This document shows, piece by piece, positions 39,509 to 49,008 of a stretch of DNA of 64,000 nt. Location of the stretch: the NCBI GenBank assembly GCA_943329845.2, contig CALQFM020000004.1:1-64000 (forward strand), in the 5' to 3' direction. The stretch comes from Candidatus Kuenenia stuttgartensis (GTDB lineage: Bacteria; Pseudomonadota; Alphaproteobacteria; SMXS01). Position numbers and translations under genes: made by a program. A model generated the notes under the pieces. It searched no databases. It was not told where the DNA came from and worked only from the letters and a program-made list of their open reading frames with translations. Position 1 is the first letter of the stretch. The number at the start of each line of letters is the position of its first letter.

Positions 39509-41664
39509 TGAACGCGATCACCACGACAAGGCGGGGGATGCTGGCGCTGTGCGTCGGCGCGGGCACGGGCCTGGTGCTGGGATTCCGCGTCCTGGAGGCG
39601 GCGGCGAAGGACGCCGTGCCGGCCGCCGCGAGCGCCGAGTTCAATCCGTTCGTAAGCATCGACGGCACCGGCAAGGTGACCGTCATCGTCAAGCATCTCG
39701 ACAAGGGCCAGGGCGTGGCGACCGGCCTTGCGACCCTCGTCGCCGAGGAACTGAACGCGAGGCCCGACCAGATCGTGGTGGAGTTCGCGCCATCCGACAG
39801 CCGGTACAAGAACCTGCTGTTCGGCATGCAGGGAACCGGCGGCTCCACGTCGATGGCCAATTCCTTTGACCAGTACCGCGAGGCAGGCGCGGCGGCGCGG
39901 CAGATGCTGACCCAGGCGGCCGCCGCATCGTGGAAGGTGCCGGCCGCCGAGGTAAAGATCGAGGCGGGCGAGCTGCGCCACGCCTCGGGCAAGCGCGCCG
40001 GGCTGGGCGAGTTCGCCGCGGCCGCCGGCAAGCTGCCGGTGCCGTCGCCCGTCGTCGTGAAGAAGCCGGAGGACTGGATCTATATCGGCAAGTCGTTTCC
40101 CCGCGTCGACGTCAGGTCCAAGTCGGAAGGCTCGGTGAACCTGTTCGCCATGGACCTGCACATGGACGACATGCTGGTCGCCGTCACGGCGCGCCCGCCC
40201 AAATGGGGCGCGAAGCTGCGCGGCTTCGATGCCGCCGCGGCCAAGGCCGCGCCCGGCGTGGTCGGCGTGATCGAGGTGCCGCAAGGCGCTGTGGTGCTTG
40301 CCCGGACGACGTGGCAGGCGATCAAGGGTCGCGAGTTGCTCAAGCTGGACTGGGACGAAAGCGGCGCGGAGCTTCGCTCGACCGACGCCATTTTCGCCGA
40401 ATACCGGGCGCTGGCCGACAAGCCGGGCGTGACAGTCCGGAACACCGGCAACGGCGCCAAGGGGATCGAGGGCGCGGCGAAAATCGTCGAGGCGACCTAC
40501 GAGTTCCCCTATCTGGCCCACGCGCCGATGGAGCCGATCAACATCACCATCCTGTATGACGGGAAGTCGGCCCAATTCTGGACCGGCTCCCAGTTCCAGG
40601 GTGTCGACCACGGCGTGGCGTCGCAGGTGCTGGGCCTGCCGCCGGAGAAGATCGCCATCCACACCATGTGGGCCGGCGGCTCGTTCGGCCGACGGGCGAT
40701 TTACAATGCCCACTATTTCGCCGAGGCGTCGGCCATCGCCAAGGCCTGGGGCAAGCCGCAGCCGATCAAGCTGGTGTACACCCGCGAGGACGACATCAAG
40801 GGCGGCTACTACCGCCCGGCCTTTCTGCACAAGGCCCGCGTCGGCCTCGACAAGGACGGCAACATCCTGGGCTGGGAGCACAGGATCGTCGGCCAGTCGA
40901 TCCTCAAGGGCACGCCGTTCGAGGCCATGGCTGTGAAGAACGGCATCGACGATACGTCCATCGAGGGTGTGTCCGACATGAAATACGCCAATGCCGGCAT
41001 GCAGGTCGACCTGCACACCACCGACGTGAAGGTGCCGGTGCTGTGGTGGCGCTCGGTCGGCCACACCCATACAGGCTACGTGATGGAGACCATGATCGAC
41101 GAGCTGGCGACAGCCGCCGGGATCGATCCGGTCGAGTACCGCCTGCGGTTGATGAAGGACGATCCGCGCAAGGTCGCCGTCCTCAAGCTGGCGGCGGAGA
41201 AGGCCGGCTGGTCCAAGCCCGCGCCGGAAGGCCGCTACCGCGGCATCGCCGTTCATCATTCCTTCGGCAGCTATGTGGCCGAGGTCGCCGAGGTCAGCGT
41301 CAAGGCGGGCAAGATCAGGGTGGAAAAGGTGGTCTGCGCCGTCGATTGCGGCATCGCGATCAACCCGGACAACATCGCCGCCCAGATGGAGGGCGGCATC
41401 GGCTACGGCCTTGGCGCCATCCTGCACGACGCCATCACCTTGAAGGACGGCGCCGTGGAGCAGGCGAACTTCGATGGCTACAAGTCGCTGCGCATCACCG
41501 AGATGCCGGTCATCGAGGTTCATGTGGTGCCGTCGACCGAAAAGCCGACCGGCGTGGGCGAGCCCGGCCTGCCCCCCATCGGTCCAGCCGTCGCCAACGC
41601 AGTGTTCAAGGCCACCGGCAAGCGGGTGCGCGAGTTGCCGCTCGCCAGGTCGGGTCTCGTCTGA
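39508..41664 (+). CDS. Molybdopterin-binding subunit of an IorAB-type hydroxylase (Tat-exported)
   Basis: 718 residues. A twin-arginine signal T-T-R-R-G-M-L is followed by a hydrophobic stretch ([20 protein letters not shown]), so the enzyme is probably periplasmic or membrane-attached. The molybdopterin-binding segments [35 protein letters not shown], the FGRRA and [11 protein letters not shown] motifs and a catalytic Glu region near [17 protein letters not shown] are those of the xanthine dehydrogenase superfamily. It hydroxylates a C-H bond next to nitrogen or an aldehyde using water; substrate unknown. Frame fixed by TGATG with the 2Fe-2S gene. Confidence 0.93.
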   Translation: MNAITTTRRGMLALCVGAGTGLVLGFRVLEAAAKDAVPAAASAEFNPFVSIDGTGKVTVIVKHLDKGQGVATGLATLVAEELNARPDQIVVEFAPSDSRYKNLLFGMQGTGGSTSMANSFDQYREAGAAARQMLTQAAAASWKVPAAEVKIEAGELRHASGKRAGLGEFAAAAGKLPVPSPVVVKKPEDWIYIGKSFPRVDVRSKSEGSVNLFAMDLHMDDMLVAVTARPPKWGAKLRGFDAAAAKAAPGVVGVIEVPQGAVVLARTTWQAIKGRELLKLDWDESGAELRSTDAIFAEYRALADKPGVTVRNTGNGAKGIEGAAKIVEATYEFPYLAHAPMEPINITILYDGKSAQFWTGSQFQGVDHGVASQVLGLPPEKIAIHTMWAGGSFGRRAIYNAHYFAEASAIAKAWGKPQPIKLVYTREDDIKGGYYRPAFLHKARVGLDKDGNILGWEHRIVGQSILKGTPFEAMAVKNGIDDTSIEGVSDMKYANAGMQVDLHTTDVKVPVLWWRSVGHTHTGYVMETMIDELATAAGIDPVEYRLRLMKDDPRKVAVLKLAAEKAGWSKPAPEGRYRGIAVHHSFGSYVAEVAEVSVKAGKIRVEKVVCAVDCGIAINPDNIAAQMEGGIGYGLGAILHDAITLKDGAVEQANFDGYKSLRITEMPVIEVHVVPSTEKPTGVGEPGLPPIGPAVANAVFKATGKRVRELPLARSGLV

Positions 41665-41711
41665 GCATTGCGGTCGATCCGGTCTACCGCGCTGACGCGA
41701 TCATGAAGTAG

Positions 41712-41731
41712 TCTCCCGTTTCCACGGGAGA
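41712..41731. repeat. Short palindromic repeat just before the AKR gene
   Basis: TCTCCCGT, a 4-base TTCC loop and ACGGGAGA form an 8-bp perfect stem. It abuts the ribosome binding site AGGAG (41731-41735) of the aldo/keto reductase, so in mRNA it could hold that site. Shares the CTCCCG/GGGAGAGG core with the 1743-1764 repeat. Confidence 0.6.
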
Positions 41732-41742
41732 GGAGCGACTTC

Positions 41743-42750
41743 ATGAAACTACGTCCGCTCGGCAGGACCGGCGTCCGCGTGCCGCCATTGTGCTTGGGCA
41801 CCATGACCTTCGGCATGCAGTGCGACGAGGAAACCTCGTTCGCCATCATGGACAAGGCGTATGAGTCCGGCATCGACTTCTTCGACACCGCCGACGGCTA
41901 TCCGCTGGGTGGCGGACTGGAGCGTGTCGGCACGACGGAACACATCATCGGCCGGTGGATGAAGGACCGCGGCGTCCGCGACCGCATCTTCCTCGCGACC
42001 AAGTGCCGCGCGCCCATGGGCCCGACGATCAACGACGGCGGGCTGTCGCGGTACAACATCACCCGCGCCGTCGAAGCCAGCCTGCGGCGGCTGCAGACCG
42101 ACGTGATCGACCTCTACCAGGCCCACTCGCTGGACCAGTTCACGCCTGCCGACGAGACCTTGCGCGCGTTCGACGATCTGGTGCGCAGCGGCAAGGTCCG
42201 CTACATCGGCTGCTCGAACTATCCGGCGTGGCGGCTGGCCGAGGCGCTGCACACCAGCGAGCGCCTGGGGCTCGAGGCGTATCGTACCTTGCAGCCGCGC
42301 TACAACATGCTGTTCCGCGAGATCGAGACCGAGGTGCTGCCGCTGTGCCGTGACAAGGGGCTGGGCGTCATCGTCTACAACCCGATCGCCGGCGGCATGC
42401 TGTCGGGCCGCTACCGGCGCGGCCAGAACGTGGACCCGGGCACCCGCTTCAACCTGCCCATCGCCGGCCAGACCTACCAACAGCGCTACTGGCACGACAC
42501 CCATCTGGAGGTGGTCGAGGGCCTGACCGACACCGCCCGCGAGGCGGGGCACGAGATGGCGGCGGTAGCCGTCGCCTGGGTGCTGCGCCAGCCAGGCATC
42601 ACCTCGGCGATCATCGGCGCCAGCGGGCCCGAGCATCTGGACGCGACCCGCAAGGGCGCCGATCTGGAACTGAGCGACGCGCTTGTCGCCGCCTGTGACG
42701 CGGTATGGTGGAAGCTGCCACGAGTCCCCGTAACGGAAGGATACAGATGA
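41743..42750 (+). CDS. Aldo/keto reductase
   Basis: 335 residues. The AKR catalytic tetrad is complete: D48 and Y53 in FFDTADGY, K87 in LATKC, H128 in YQAHS. GCSNYPAWRLAEAL and the C-terminal SAIIGASGPEHL are NADPH-site segments of the family. Reduces aldehydes or ketones with NADPH. AGGAG precedes ATG 41743. Overlaps the next SDR gene by 4 bp, so the two are an operon. Confidence 0.92.
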   Translation: MKLRPLGRTGVRVPPLCLGTMTFGMQCDEETSFAIMDKAYESGIDFFDTADGYPLGGGLERVGTTEHIIGRWMKDRGVRDRIFLATKCRAPMGPTINDGGLSRYNITRAVEASLRRLQTDVIDLYQAHSLDQFTPADETLRAFDDLVRSGKVRYIGCSNYPAWRLAEALHTSERLGLEAYRTLQPRYNMLFREIETEVLPLCRDKGLGVIVYNPIAGGMLSGRYRRGQNVDPGTRFNLPIAGQTYQQRYWHDTHLEVVEGLTDTAREAGHEMAAVAVAWVLRQPGITSAIIGASGPEHLDATRKGADLELSDALVAACDAVWWKLPRVPVTEGYR

Positions 42751-43547
42751 TGGCGATCGACCCGAAAAGCTGGATCGACCTCTCGGGCAAGGTCGCCCAT
42801 GTGACCGGCGGCGCCATGGGCATCGGCCAGGGCATCGCGCGGGCGCTGTCGGCGGCCGGCGCCAAAGTGGCGGTCAGCGACGTAGACGGCCAAGGCGCCA
42901 GGCGCACGGCCGATGAGATCGGCGGCCTTGCCATCACCCTCGACGTCAGCGACCGGGCCGCGTTCGAGGCGGCGCTCGACGAAACGGCCGCGAAGCTGGG
43001 TGGGCTGGATATCCTGGTCAACAACGCCGGCGTCTATACCGGCTTCGGCGGCCCGGTGCGCGGCATCACCGACGAGATGTGGCGCACCCTGTGGTCGATC
43101 AATGTCGATGGCGTGTTCTATGGCTGCCGTGCCGCTGCGCGGATGATGATCGACCAGGGCAGGGGCGGGCGCATCATCAACCTGGCCTCGACCCAGTCCA
43201 TCTCACCCGGCGTCGGCGTCACCTATGACGGCTCGAAAGGCGCGGTGCTGCAGATCACCCGCGCCCTGGCGCTGGAGTTGGCGCCGCACAAGATCAACGT
43301 CAATGCGCTGGCGCCCGGACCGACCTGGACCCGGTCGCCGGACGCACCGCCGATCACCGGCCGCCCGCCGGAGCCGACCGGCGAGCCACTGGCGGACACG
43401 GTGGCGAGCCGCATCGCCCGGCTGCCGCTGGGCCACTGGGCCGATCCGATGGAACTGGGCAAGGCGGCGGTGTTCCTGTCCGGGTCGATGAGCGACTTCG
43501 TCACCGGCATCTACCTGCCGGTCGATGGCGGCTGGCTGGTGCTGTAG
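42747..43547 (+). CDS. Classical SDR family oxidoreductase
   Basis: 266 residues. Cofactor loop TGGAMGIG, NNAG, catalytic S in NLASTQS, and Y-D-G-S-K as the YxxxK motif, all intact; the C-terminus VTGIYLPVDGGWLVL is typical. Uses NAD(P)H to interconvert an alcohol and a ketone. Starts in ATGA overlap with the aldo/keto reductase. In the same part of the window the flavoprotein and the molybdenum hydroxylase point to a multi-step oxidation, but no pathway can be named. Confidence 0.92.
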   Translation: MMAIDPKSWIDLSGKVAHVTGGAMGIGQGIARALSAAGAKVAVSDVDGQGARRTADEIGGLAITLDVSDRAAFEAALDETAAKLGGLDILVNNAGVYTGFGGPVRGITDEMWRTLWSINVDGVFYGCRAAARMMIDQGRGGRIINLASTQSISPGVGVTYDGSKGAVLQITRALALELAPHKINVNALAPGPTWTRSPDAPPITGRPPEPTGEPLADTVASRIARLPLGHWADPMELGKAAVFLSGSMSDFVTGIYLPVDGGWLVL

Positions 43548-43645
43548 TGGGCGGAGGCAGGCATCATCATATGTTGATGTAAAACGCGCGTATTACTATC
43601 CTCCCGCATGCAAACGCTGGCTCATCCGGCGGAAGGGGAGGACGA

Positions 43646-45067
43646 ATGTCGCAGGATAGGGACTACGACGTTATCGTGGTCGGTGGCGGCGGTGCCGGCA
43701 TGTCCGCGGCGATCATGGCGTCGGACGCAGGTGCGTCGGTGCTGCTGATCGAGGCGGACACCAAGCTGGGTGGTTCGACAGCCTTGTCGGGTGGTGTCTA
43801 CTACGCCGCCGGCACCAGCGTGCAGCGCGCCAAGGGCATCGAGGGCGACAATCCCGAGCTGATGTTCGAATATTACATGACCCTGAACCAGTACCGGGTC
43901 GAGGCGTCGCTGGCGCGAACCATCAGCGACAATGCGACGCCGGGCCTGGACTGGCTGATGTCGATGGGCGTCGAGTTTCATCCGGAAGACCTTTATTCCT
44001 CGGGTGTGGAAAGCTTTGAACGCGGCCACCATGCCCACGGCAACGGCGCGGCCATCGCCGCCGCGCTGGACCGCGAAGTCAGCAAGCGCCCCGTCGACGT
44101 GGCGCTCAAGACCCGCGTCCAGAAGCTGCTGATCGACGACTCCACCGGTCGCGTCGTCGGCGTCCACGCCGGCGGACAGGACGTGCGCGCCGGCGCCGTG
44201 GTGCTGACCACGGGCGGCTTCGGCGCCAACCCGCATTTCCTGCACAAATATTATCCGGAGGCCGCCGCGCAGGGCGACTGGGCCTGGTACATCGGCAACA
44301 GGAACTGTGTCGGCGACGGCCTGCTGCTCGGCCAGCAGGCGGGCGCAGACATCGTCGGCCACAACCGGGGACTCCTGCTGACCACCCCCAACTTCCGCAA
44401 GGAGCTGGAAGTTTTCGTTCCGGGGTGGCTGGTCTACGTCAACCGCGAAGGCCGCCGCTTCGTCAAGGAAACCGCCGAATACGCGGTGATGTCCGGTGTG
44501 GTCAAGGCGCAGACCGGCGGCTCGTGTTTCGCCGTGTTCGACGACGTCGCCAAGCGAGAGGCCAAGCCGATCGCCAAATATGCGGATGCCTTCGCCTCGG
44601 GCGCGCTGCCGCTCAACTGGGTGGCCGACGAACTGGAGGCGCAGGTGAAGACCGGCAAGGTCGTCAAGGCCGACACGCTGGATGAACTGGCCATCAAGTG
44701 CGGCATTCGTCCCGGCTCGCTGAATGCCACGGTGGACAAGTACAACGCGGATACGGACGCGGGCTTCGACAGCATGTTCTTCAAGGATCCATCGGACATG
44801 AAGCCGGTCCGCACCGGTCCGTTCTACGCCGTGGAGGTGCGCCCCGCCATCGTCTGCCTGACCTCGACCGGCGTGCGGATCAATGCCGCTGCGCAGGCAC
44901 TCGATGAACTCGACCGGCCGATCCGCGGCCTGTTCGCCGGCGGCGAGACCACCGGCGGCGTGCTGGGCGAACGCTATATCGGCGGCGGCAACTCCATCGC
45001 CAACGCCATCGTCTTCGGCCGCATCGCCGGTCAGAGCGCGGCAGCCGAAGCCAGGCGCAACGACTGA
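43646..45067 (+). CDS. FAD-dependent oxidoreductase (fumarate reductase/3-ketosteroid dehydrogenase family)
   Basis: 473 residues. VIVVGGGGAGMSAAIMASDA near the start is the dinucleotide-binding fold, LGGSTALSGG follows, and the C-terminal GGGNSIANAIVFGRIAGQSA closes over FAD. Members include 3-ketosteroid Delta-1 dehydrogenase, fumarate reductase and urocanate reductase; the substrate pocket is not diagnostic here, so the reaction is undecided. GGGGAGG lies before ATG 43646. It follows an AKR-SDR operon with a 98-bp gap holding its promoter. Confidence 0.88.
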   Translation: MSQDRDYDVIVVGGGGAGMSAAIMASDAGASVLLIEADTKLGGSTALSGGVYYAAGTSVQRAKGIEGDNPELMFEYYMTLNQYRVEASLARTISDNATPGLDWLMSMGVEFHPEDLYSSGVESFERGHHAHGNGAAIAAALDREVSKRPVDVALKTRVQKLLIDDSTGRVVGVHAGGQDVRAGAVVLTTGGFGANPHFLHKYYPEAAAQGDWAWYIGNRNCVGDGLLLGQQAGADIVGHNRGLLLTTPNFRKELEVFVPGWLVYVNREGRRFVKETAEYAVMSGVVKAQTGGSCFAVFDDVAKREAKPIAKYADAFASGALPLNWVADELEAQVKTGKVVKADTLDELAIKCGIRPGSLNATVDKYNADTDAGFDSMFFKDPSDMKPVRTGPFYAVEVRPAIVCLTSTGVRINAAAQALDELDRPIRGLFAGGETTGGVLGERYIGGGNSIANAIVFGRIAGQSAAAEARRND

Positions 45068-45150
45068 ACCGGTCAAACGCCGCCCGCAAAATTCGCACTC
45101 CGTCTCCTGTTCCGTTCAGTGCTACACACGGCGGCCTTGAAGGGAGCGGC

Positions 45151-45882
45151 ATGAGCATCTGGGCAACATTGGTCGGCGGGGCGACGGGTCTCGTGCTGGG
45201 CGGTCCGCTTGGCGCGCTGCTGGGCGCGCTCGGCGGCTATGCGGCCGGCAAGGGCAACGGCGCGGCCGAGGACGCCCGCGACGGCACCCGCAGCATCAGC
45301 TTCACCATCGGGGTGATCGCCCTGGGCGCCAAGATGGCCAAGGCCGACGGCGCGGTGACCATCGACGAGGTGACGGCGTTCCGCGAGGTGTTCCACGTGC
45401 CCGACGAGGAGTTGAAGAACGTCTCGCGGCTGTTCGACCGGGCCAAGCGCGAGTCAACGGGCTACGAGCCCTACGCCCAGCAACTCGCCAAGCTGTTCAA
45501 GGACGACAAGACGGTGCTCGAGGAACTGCTCGACGCGCTGTTCCACATCGCCAAGGCCGATAACGTCATCCATCCGGCCGAGGACGAGTTCCTGTTCCGC
45601 GTGGCGCACATCTTCGGCTTCGACCGCGCCGAATTCGACCGCATCCGCGCCGGTCATGTCGGCGTGGGCGACGCCGATCCCTACCGCGTGCTGGGAATCG
45701 CGCGCACGGCGACCGACGACGCGGTCAAGGCCCGCTACCGGCAACTGGTGCGCGAGCACCATCCCGACGCCCTGGTTGCGCAGGGCCTGCCGCAGGAGTT
45801 CGTCGATCTTGCCAACGAGAAGCTCGCCGCCATCAACGACGCCTGGGACAGGGTCCGCAAGCACCGGGGCCTCTCGCCGTGA
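45151..45882 (+). CDS. TerB-like and J-domain membrane-associated protein (DjlA-like)
   Basis: 243 residues. A Gly-rich N-terminal hydrophobic helix (GGATGLVLGGPLGALLGALG), residues 55-150 an all-helical TerB-like domain (KMAKADGAVTIDEV, VLEELLDALFHIAKADNVIH, each with a metal-type acidic turn), then a C-terminal J domain DPYRVLGIARTATDDAVKAR with the R-E-H-H-P-D loop. J domains stimulate the ATPase of DnaK. DjlA of E. coli has the same order and is membrane anchored. Overlaps the next gene (GTGA). Confidence 0.88.
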   Translation: MSIWATLVGGATGLVLGGPLGALLGALGGYAAGKGNGAAEDARDGTRSISFTIGVIALGAKMAKADGAVTIDEVTAFREVFHVPDEELKNVSRLFDRAKRESTGYEPYAQQLAKLFKDDKTVLEELLDALFHIAKADNVIHPAEDEFLFRVAHIFGFDRAEFDRIRAGHVGVGDADPYRVLGIARTATDDAVKARYRQLVREHHPDALVAQGLPQEFVDLANEKLAAINDAWDRVRKHRGLSP

Positions 45883-46766
45883 CCGTACGGCATTTCGCCC
45901 TGGCGGTGCTGGTAACGGTGCTCTGGGGCTTCAACGTCGTCGTCACCAAGTGGGGCGTCGGCATGATGCCGCCGGTGTTCTTTGCCGGCATGCGGTTCTT
46001 CGTCGTCGCCATCCTTCTGGCGCCGTTCCTCAAGCCGGTGAAGGGCCAGATGTGGCGGGTGGTCGGCATCGGCCTCAGCTCGGGCGCCCTGCATTTCGGG
46101 CTGATCCTGGTCGGCTATTCGCTGACCGCCCACGCGGCGCCGGTGGCCGTGGCGATCCAGTTCAACATCCCGTTCATGGTCCTGCTCGCCGTGATCTTCC
46201 TGGGCGAGAAGGTCGGGCCATGGCCGATCGCCGGTATGGCGATCGCGTTCGGTGGCATCATGCTGCTGGGTTTCGATCCAGTGGCCTTCGACACACCGGT
46301 GGCGCTGATCCTGTGCTGCGTCGGCTCGTGCTTCTTCGCCGTCTCGGTGATCCTGATGCGCGGGCTGAAGGGCGCGCATCCCATGCAGATCCAGGCCTGG
46401 ATCGCCGCCGTCAGCTTTCCCGCCCTGTTCGCCGTCTCGGCGCTGATCGAGACCGCCCAGGTCGATCACATGCTCGCGTCCGGCTGGGAGGGCGCCGCCG
46501 CCATCGCCTATACCGGCATCGGCGCCTCGATCATCGGCCATGGCGGCATGTTCTACCTGCTGCAGCGCTATCCGGTGACTACCATGGTGCCGTTCATGAT
46601 CGCGCCGCCCATGCTCGGCATGTTCTTCAGCATCTGGATCAATGGCGACCCGGTAACGACGAAACTCGCCATCGGTGGCTTGATGACCTTCACCGGTGTC
46701 GCCATTATCCAAATCCGCGAGGCGCTGAAAGCACGCGCCGCGCGCACAACGGGGAGTACCGCATGA
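45879..46766 (+). CDS. EamA/DMT superfamily transporter
   Basis: 295 residues from GTG 45879, in GTGA overlap with the J-domain gene. About ten hydrophobic segments in two EamA repeats, e.g. LAVLVTVLWGFNVVVTKWG and GAASIAYTGIGASIIGHGG-like, with LGEKVGPWPIAGMAIAFGGI between. Such proteins export metabolites or amino acids across the inner membrane; substrate unknown. Overlaps the amidase gene by 4 bp. Confidence 0.9.
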   Translation: MTVRHFALAVLVTVLWGFNVVVTKWGVGMMPPVFFAGMRFFVVAILLAPFLKPVKGQMWRVVGIGLSSGALHFGLILVGYSLTAHAAPVAVAIQFNIPFMVLLAVIFLGEKVGPWPIAGMAIAFGGIMLLGFDPVAFDTPVALILCCVGSCFFAVSVILMRGLKGAHPMQIQAWIAAVSFPALFAVSALIETAQVDHMLASGWEGAAAIAYTGIGASIIGHGGMFYLLQRYPVTTMVPFMIAPPMLGMFFSIWINGDPVTTKLAIGGLMTFTGVAIIQIREALKARAARTTGSTA

Positions 46767-47509
46767 TCACCGACCGGCAGTCGCCGAACTTTTCCGCCCG
46801 TCCGCCGGGTTTCGACATCGATCTGCTCATCCTGCACTATACCGGCATGGGCTCGGCGCAGGCGGCCATCGACCGGCTGTGCGACCCGGAAGCCAAGGTC
46901 AGTTCCCATTACCTGATCGACGAGGACGGCACGGTCCACCAGCTGGTCACCGAGGACAAGACCGCCTGGCACGCCGGCCAGTCCTGCTGGGAAGGCAAGA
47001 TCGGCATGAACCAGCGCTCGGTCGGCATCGAGCTGGTCAATCCGGGTCACGAAAACGGCTACCGCGATTTTCCCGAGGTGCAGATCGGGGCGCTGGAGGA
47101 GCTGTCGCTGCAGATCCTGTCGCGTCATCCCATTCCACGGCGCCAGGTGCTCGGGCACTCCGACATCGCGCCGATGCGCAAGGACGATCCGGGCGAGCTG
47201 TTCCCGTGGGAGCGCTTCGCCAAGAAGGGCATCGGCCTGTGGCCGCAGCATGTCGACATGGAGCCGGTCCCGGCGCAGATCCGCGACGTGCAGAACGCGC
47301 TGCGCTCGATCGGCTACTGTATCCCCGTGGACGGCCAGGATTCGCCGGTCTACCGCGCCATCCTCAAGGCGTTCCAGCGCCACTGGCGCCCCAAGAAGGT
47401 CGACGGTGCCGCCGACAAGATGACGCGCCAGATGATCGCCGCCGTCCAGGTGGCGGTGCAGGCCGACATGGCGGCGAGCCCGCCGAAGGGCGGCGCCTGC
47501 GACCACTGA
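46763..47509 (+). CDS. N-acetylmuramoyl-L-alanine amidase (AmiD/AmpD-like) with peptidoglycan-binding tail
   Basis: 248 residues. An amidase_2 domain: zinc ligands H25 in LLILHYTGMG, His in AWHAGQS region and the H-S-D-I-A-P segment with Asp; substrate Glu in VGIELVNPG. A C-terminal PG-binding-1-like domain follows (IRDVQNALRSIGYCIPVDGQ, LKAFQRHWRP). No signal peptide is visible, so it resembles cytoplasmic AmpD, which recycles anhydro-muropeptides, but the PG-binding tail suits a cell-wall enzyme; both are possible. ATGA overlap with the transporter gene. Confidence 0.9.
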   Translation: MITDRQSPNFSARPPGFDIDLLILHYTGMGSAQAAIDRLCDPEAKVSSHYLIDEDGTVHQLVTEDKTAWHAGQSCWEGKIGMNQRSVGIELVNPGHENGYRDFPEVQIGALEELSLQILSRHPIPRRQVLGHSDIAPMRKDDPGELFPWERFAKKGIGLWPQHVDMEPVPAQIRDVQNALRSIGYCIPVDGQDSPVYRAILKAFQRHWRPKKVDGAADKMTRQMIAAVQVAVQADMAASPPKGGACDH

Positions 47510-47523
47510 TAATATAAGGCGGC

Positions 47524-47955
47524 TTACCTCGTAAGCGTTTCTTCCATGGTGGTCAACGCCGCGTTCAGTGCGGGCAAGTCCTCTCGGATCGTGAGGATTA
47601 CGCGCTCATCGAGTATGTCGTCATACGTGTGGGCCAACGCGTTCCGGAACCCAGCGATCATGCCCGCGGGAATGTGGTGCTCCGCCAGGAGGTCCGCAGA
47701 AATGTTTTTGATCGAGGATGCGATGGCAATGAATGCACGCTCGATCGCATACCGGACGAGCGTATCGGCTTTGAGGGCTTCCAGATCGCGCTGATCGGCC
47801 CACGTTTGGATGAGGCGGATGTTCTCGCGCGCCGATCCGATGGCGAGCGCAACCTTGCCGTCGCTGTCAGAAAACGTTGACGAGCTGGTCTTCCGCCACC
47901 TGTCGAAGGCGCTTGCACGGCCTAAGGGCGTCCTTGCGAACGACGAGGTCGACAC
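47524..47955 (-). CDS. hepT: HepT-like toxin (DUF86), start uncertain
   Basis: 143 residues if started at GTG 47955. An all-helical DUF86 domain with the RX4HXY motif R-N-A-L-A-H-T-Y near the C-terminal third, the catalytic site of HepT RNases. It is paired with an MntA-type antitoxin that overlaps its 5' part. No ATG, GTG or TTG lies in frame in the usual place just after the MntA stop; the nearest start, GTG 47955, is 89 bp inside mntA. Either that start is used with unusual overlap or a non-standard codon is. Confidence 0.78.
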   Translation of the reverse strand: MSTSSFARTPLGRASAFDRWRKTSSSTFSDSDGKVALAIGSARENIRLIQTWADQRDLEALKADTLVRYAIERAFIAIASSIKNISADLLAEHHIPAGMIAGFRNALAHTYDDILDERVILTIREDLPALNAALTTMEETLTR

Positions 47956-48196
47956 GTCGGCCGAGGATGTGCGCGAGTTCATGCTGGATACCGCCGACAT
48001 CGAAGGCGCTGAACAGCGGTTTGCGCCCGTGGGGCCCTTCGTCCAGATCGACCATCAAATCCACATCGCTTTCCTCCCGGGCCGCGTCGCGTGCCGCCGA
48101 ACCAAAGAGATAGGCGTGGGTCACCCCCAGCTCTTCGAGCCGGGCGCGGTTCTGATGCAGGAGCCTTATGATCTCGGAGCGTTCCATAGCGGCCAT
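47867..48196 (-). CDS. mntA: MntA-type nucleotidyltransferase antitoxin
   Basis: 109 residues. A minimal nucleotidyltransferase with G-S-x10-D-V-D (FGSAARDAAREESDVDL), the motif that transfers AMP groups to HepT and silences it. MAAMERSEIIRLLHQNRARL is the leading helix; two in-frame ATGs (48196 and 48187) are possible. Upstream of, and overlapping, the hepT-like gene, the order seen in HepT-MNT modules. Confidence 0.88.
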   Translation of the reverse strand: MAAMERSEIIRLLHQNRARLEELGVTHAYLFGSAARDAAREESDVDLMVDLDEGPHGRKPLFSAFDVGGIQHELAHILGRRVDLVVRKDALRPCKRLRQVAEDQLVNVF

Positions 48197-48243
48197 GATA
48201 CCATGTTCAGGCCACCGGGACGTAGAACGTCGGAACGAAACGT

Positions 48244-48492
48244 CTACTTCCCGGCCTTGAGATCCTCGCCTGAGCGCTTCGCGTTGGCGCTGTCGGGTGG
48301 GATGTCGCCGGTGGGCGTGTGGACAGGGCGATGGTCGTACTTTTTGAGCTCGTCCTTCTTCTTCTGTTCCTTGGTCATGCTCTCACCACCGCCGAAGGGG
48401 TTCAGCTTGTTGAGCGTTTCGCAGCCGCCGAGCATCAGGGATGCCCCGCAAGCCAGAAGAATCGCCGATTTCGCAGGGCTGATTTTGAGCAT
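48244..48492 (-). CDS. Small lipoprotein
   Basis: 82 residues. MLKISPAKSAILLACGASLM followed by L-G-G-C24 is a lipoprotein signal; the mature part is hydrophilic (KEQKKKDELKKYDHRPVHTP) and ends SGEDLKAGK. Similar short lipoproteins with a NPFGGG turn occur in alphaproteobacteria; function unknown. The ribosome binding site is weak. It lies divergent to rnpB, 96 bp away, and downstream of the HepT/MntA pair. Confidence 0.72.
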   Translation of the reverse strand: MLKISPAKSAILLACGASLMLGGCETLNKLNPFGGGESMTKEQKKKDELKKYDHRPVHTPTGDIPPDSANAKRSGEDLKAGK

Positions 48493-48588
48493 TGGTACCG
48501 TGTCCAGGAAAGGGCGGCCATCTTCCGCAAAAGGCCTTGGGCTTGCAAGGGCTTCTTGACCGCGCTGGCGGCGCGGCCCATGTTGCCC

Positions 48589-48957
<369 letters not shown>

Positions 48958-49008
48958 TTCATCCAATCTGCCGTACTATCGGTCGCCGAAACTCTGGGGA
49001 GAGCACGC

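Noticed and set aside
39451-41523. Minus-strand open frame of 690 codons opposite the molybdenum hydroxylase
   Set aside because: H/G/R/L-rich shadow without any domain.
43565-43579. CATCA-N5-TGATG palindrome as an operator of the flavoprotein gene
   Set aside because: Only 5-bp arms and no regulator next to it; could easily be chance.
47810-48559. Plus-strand open frame across hepT/mntA and the small lipoprotein
   Set aside because: Antisense to three genes with family motifs; no ribosome binding site.
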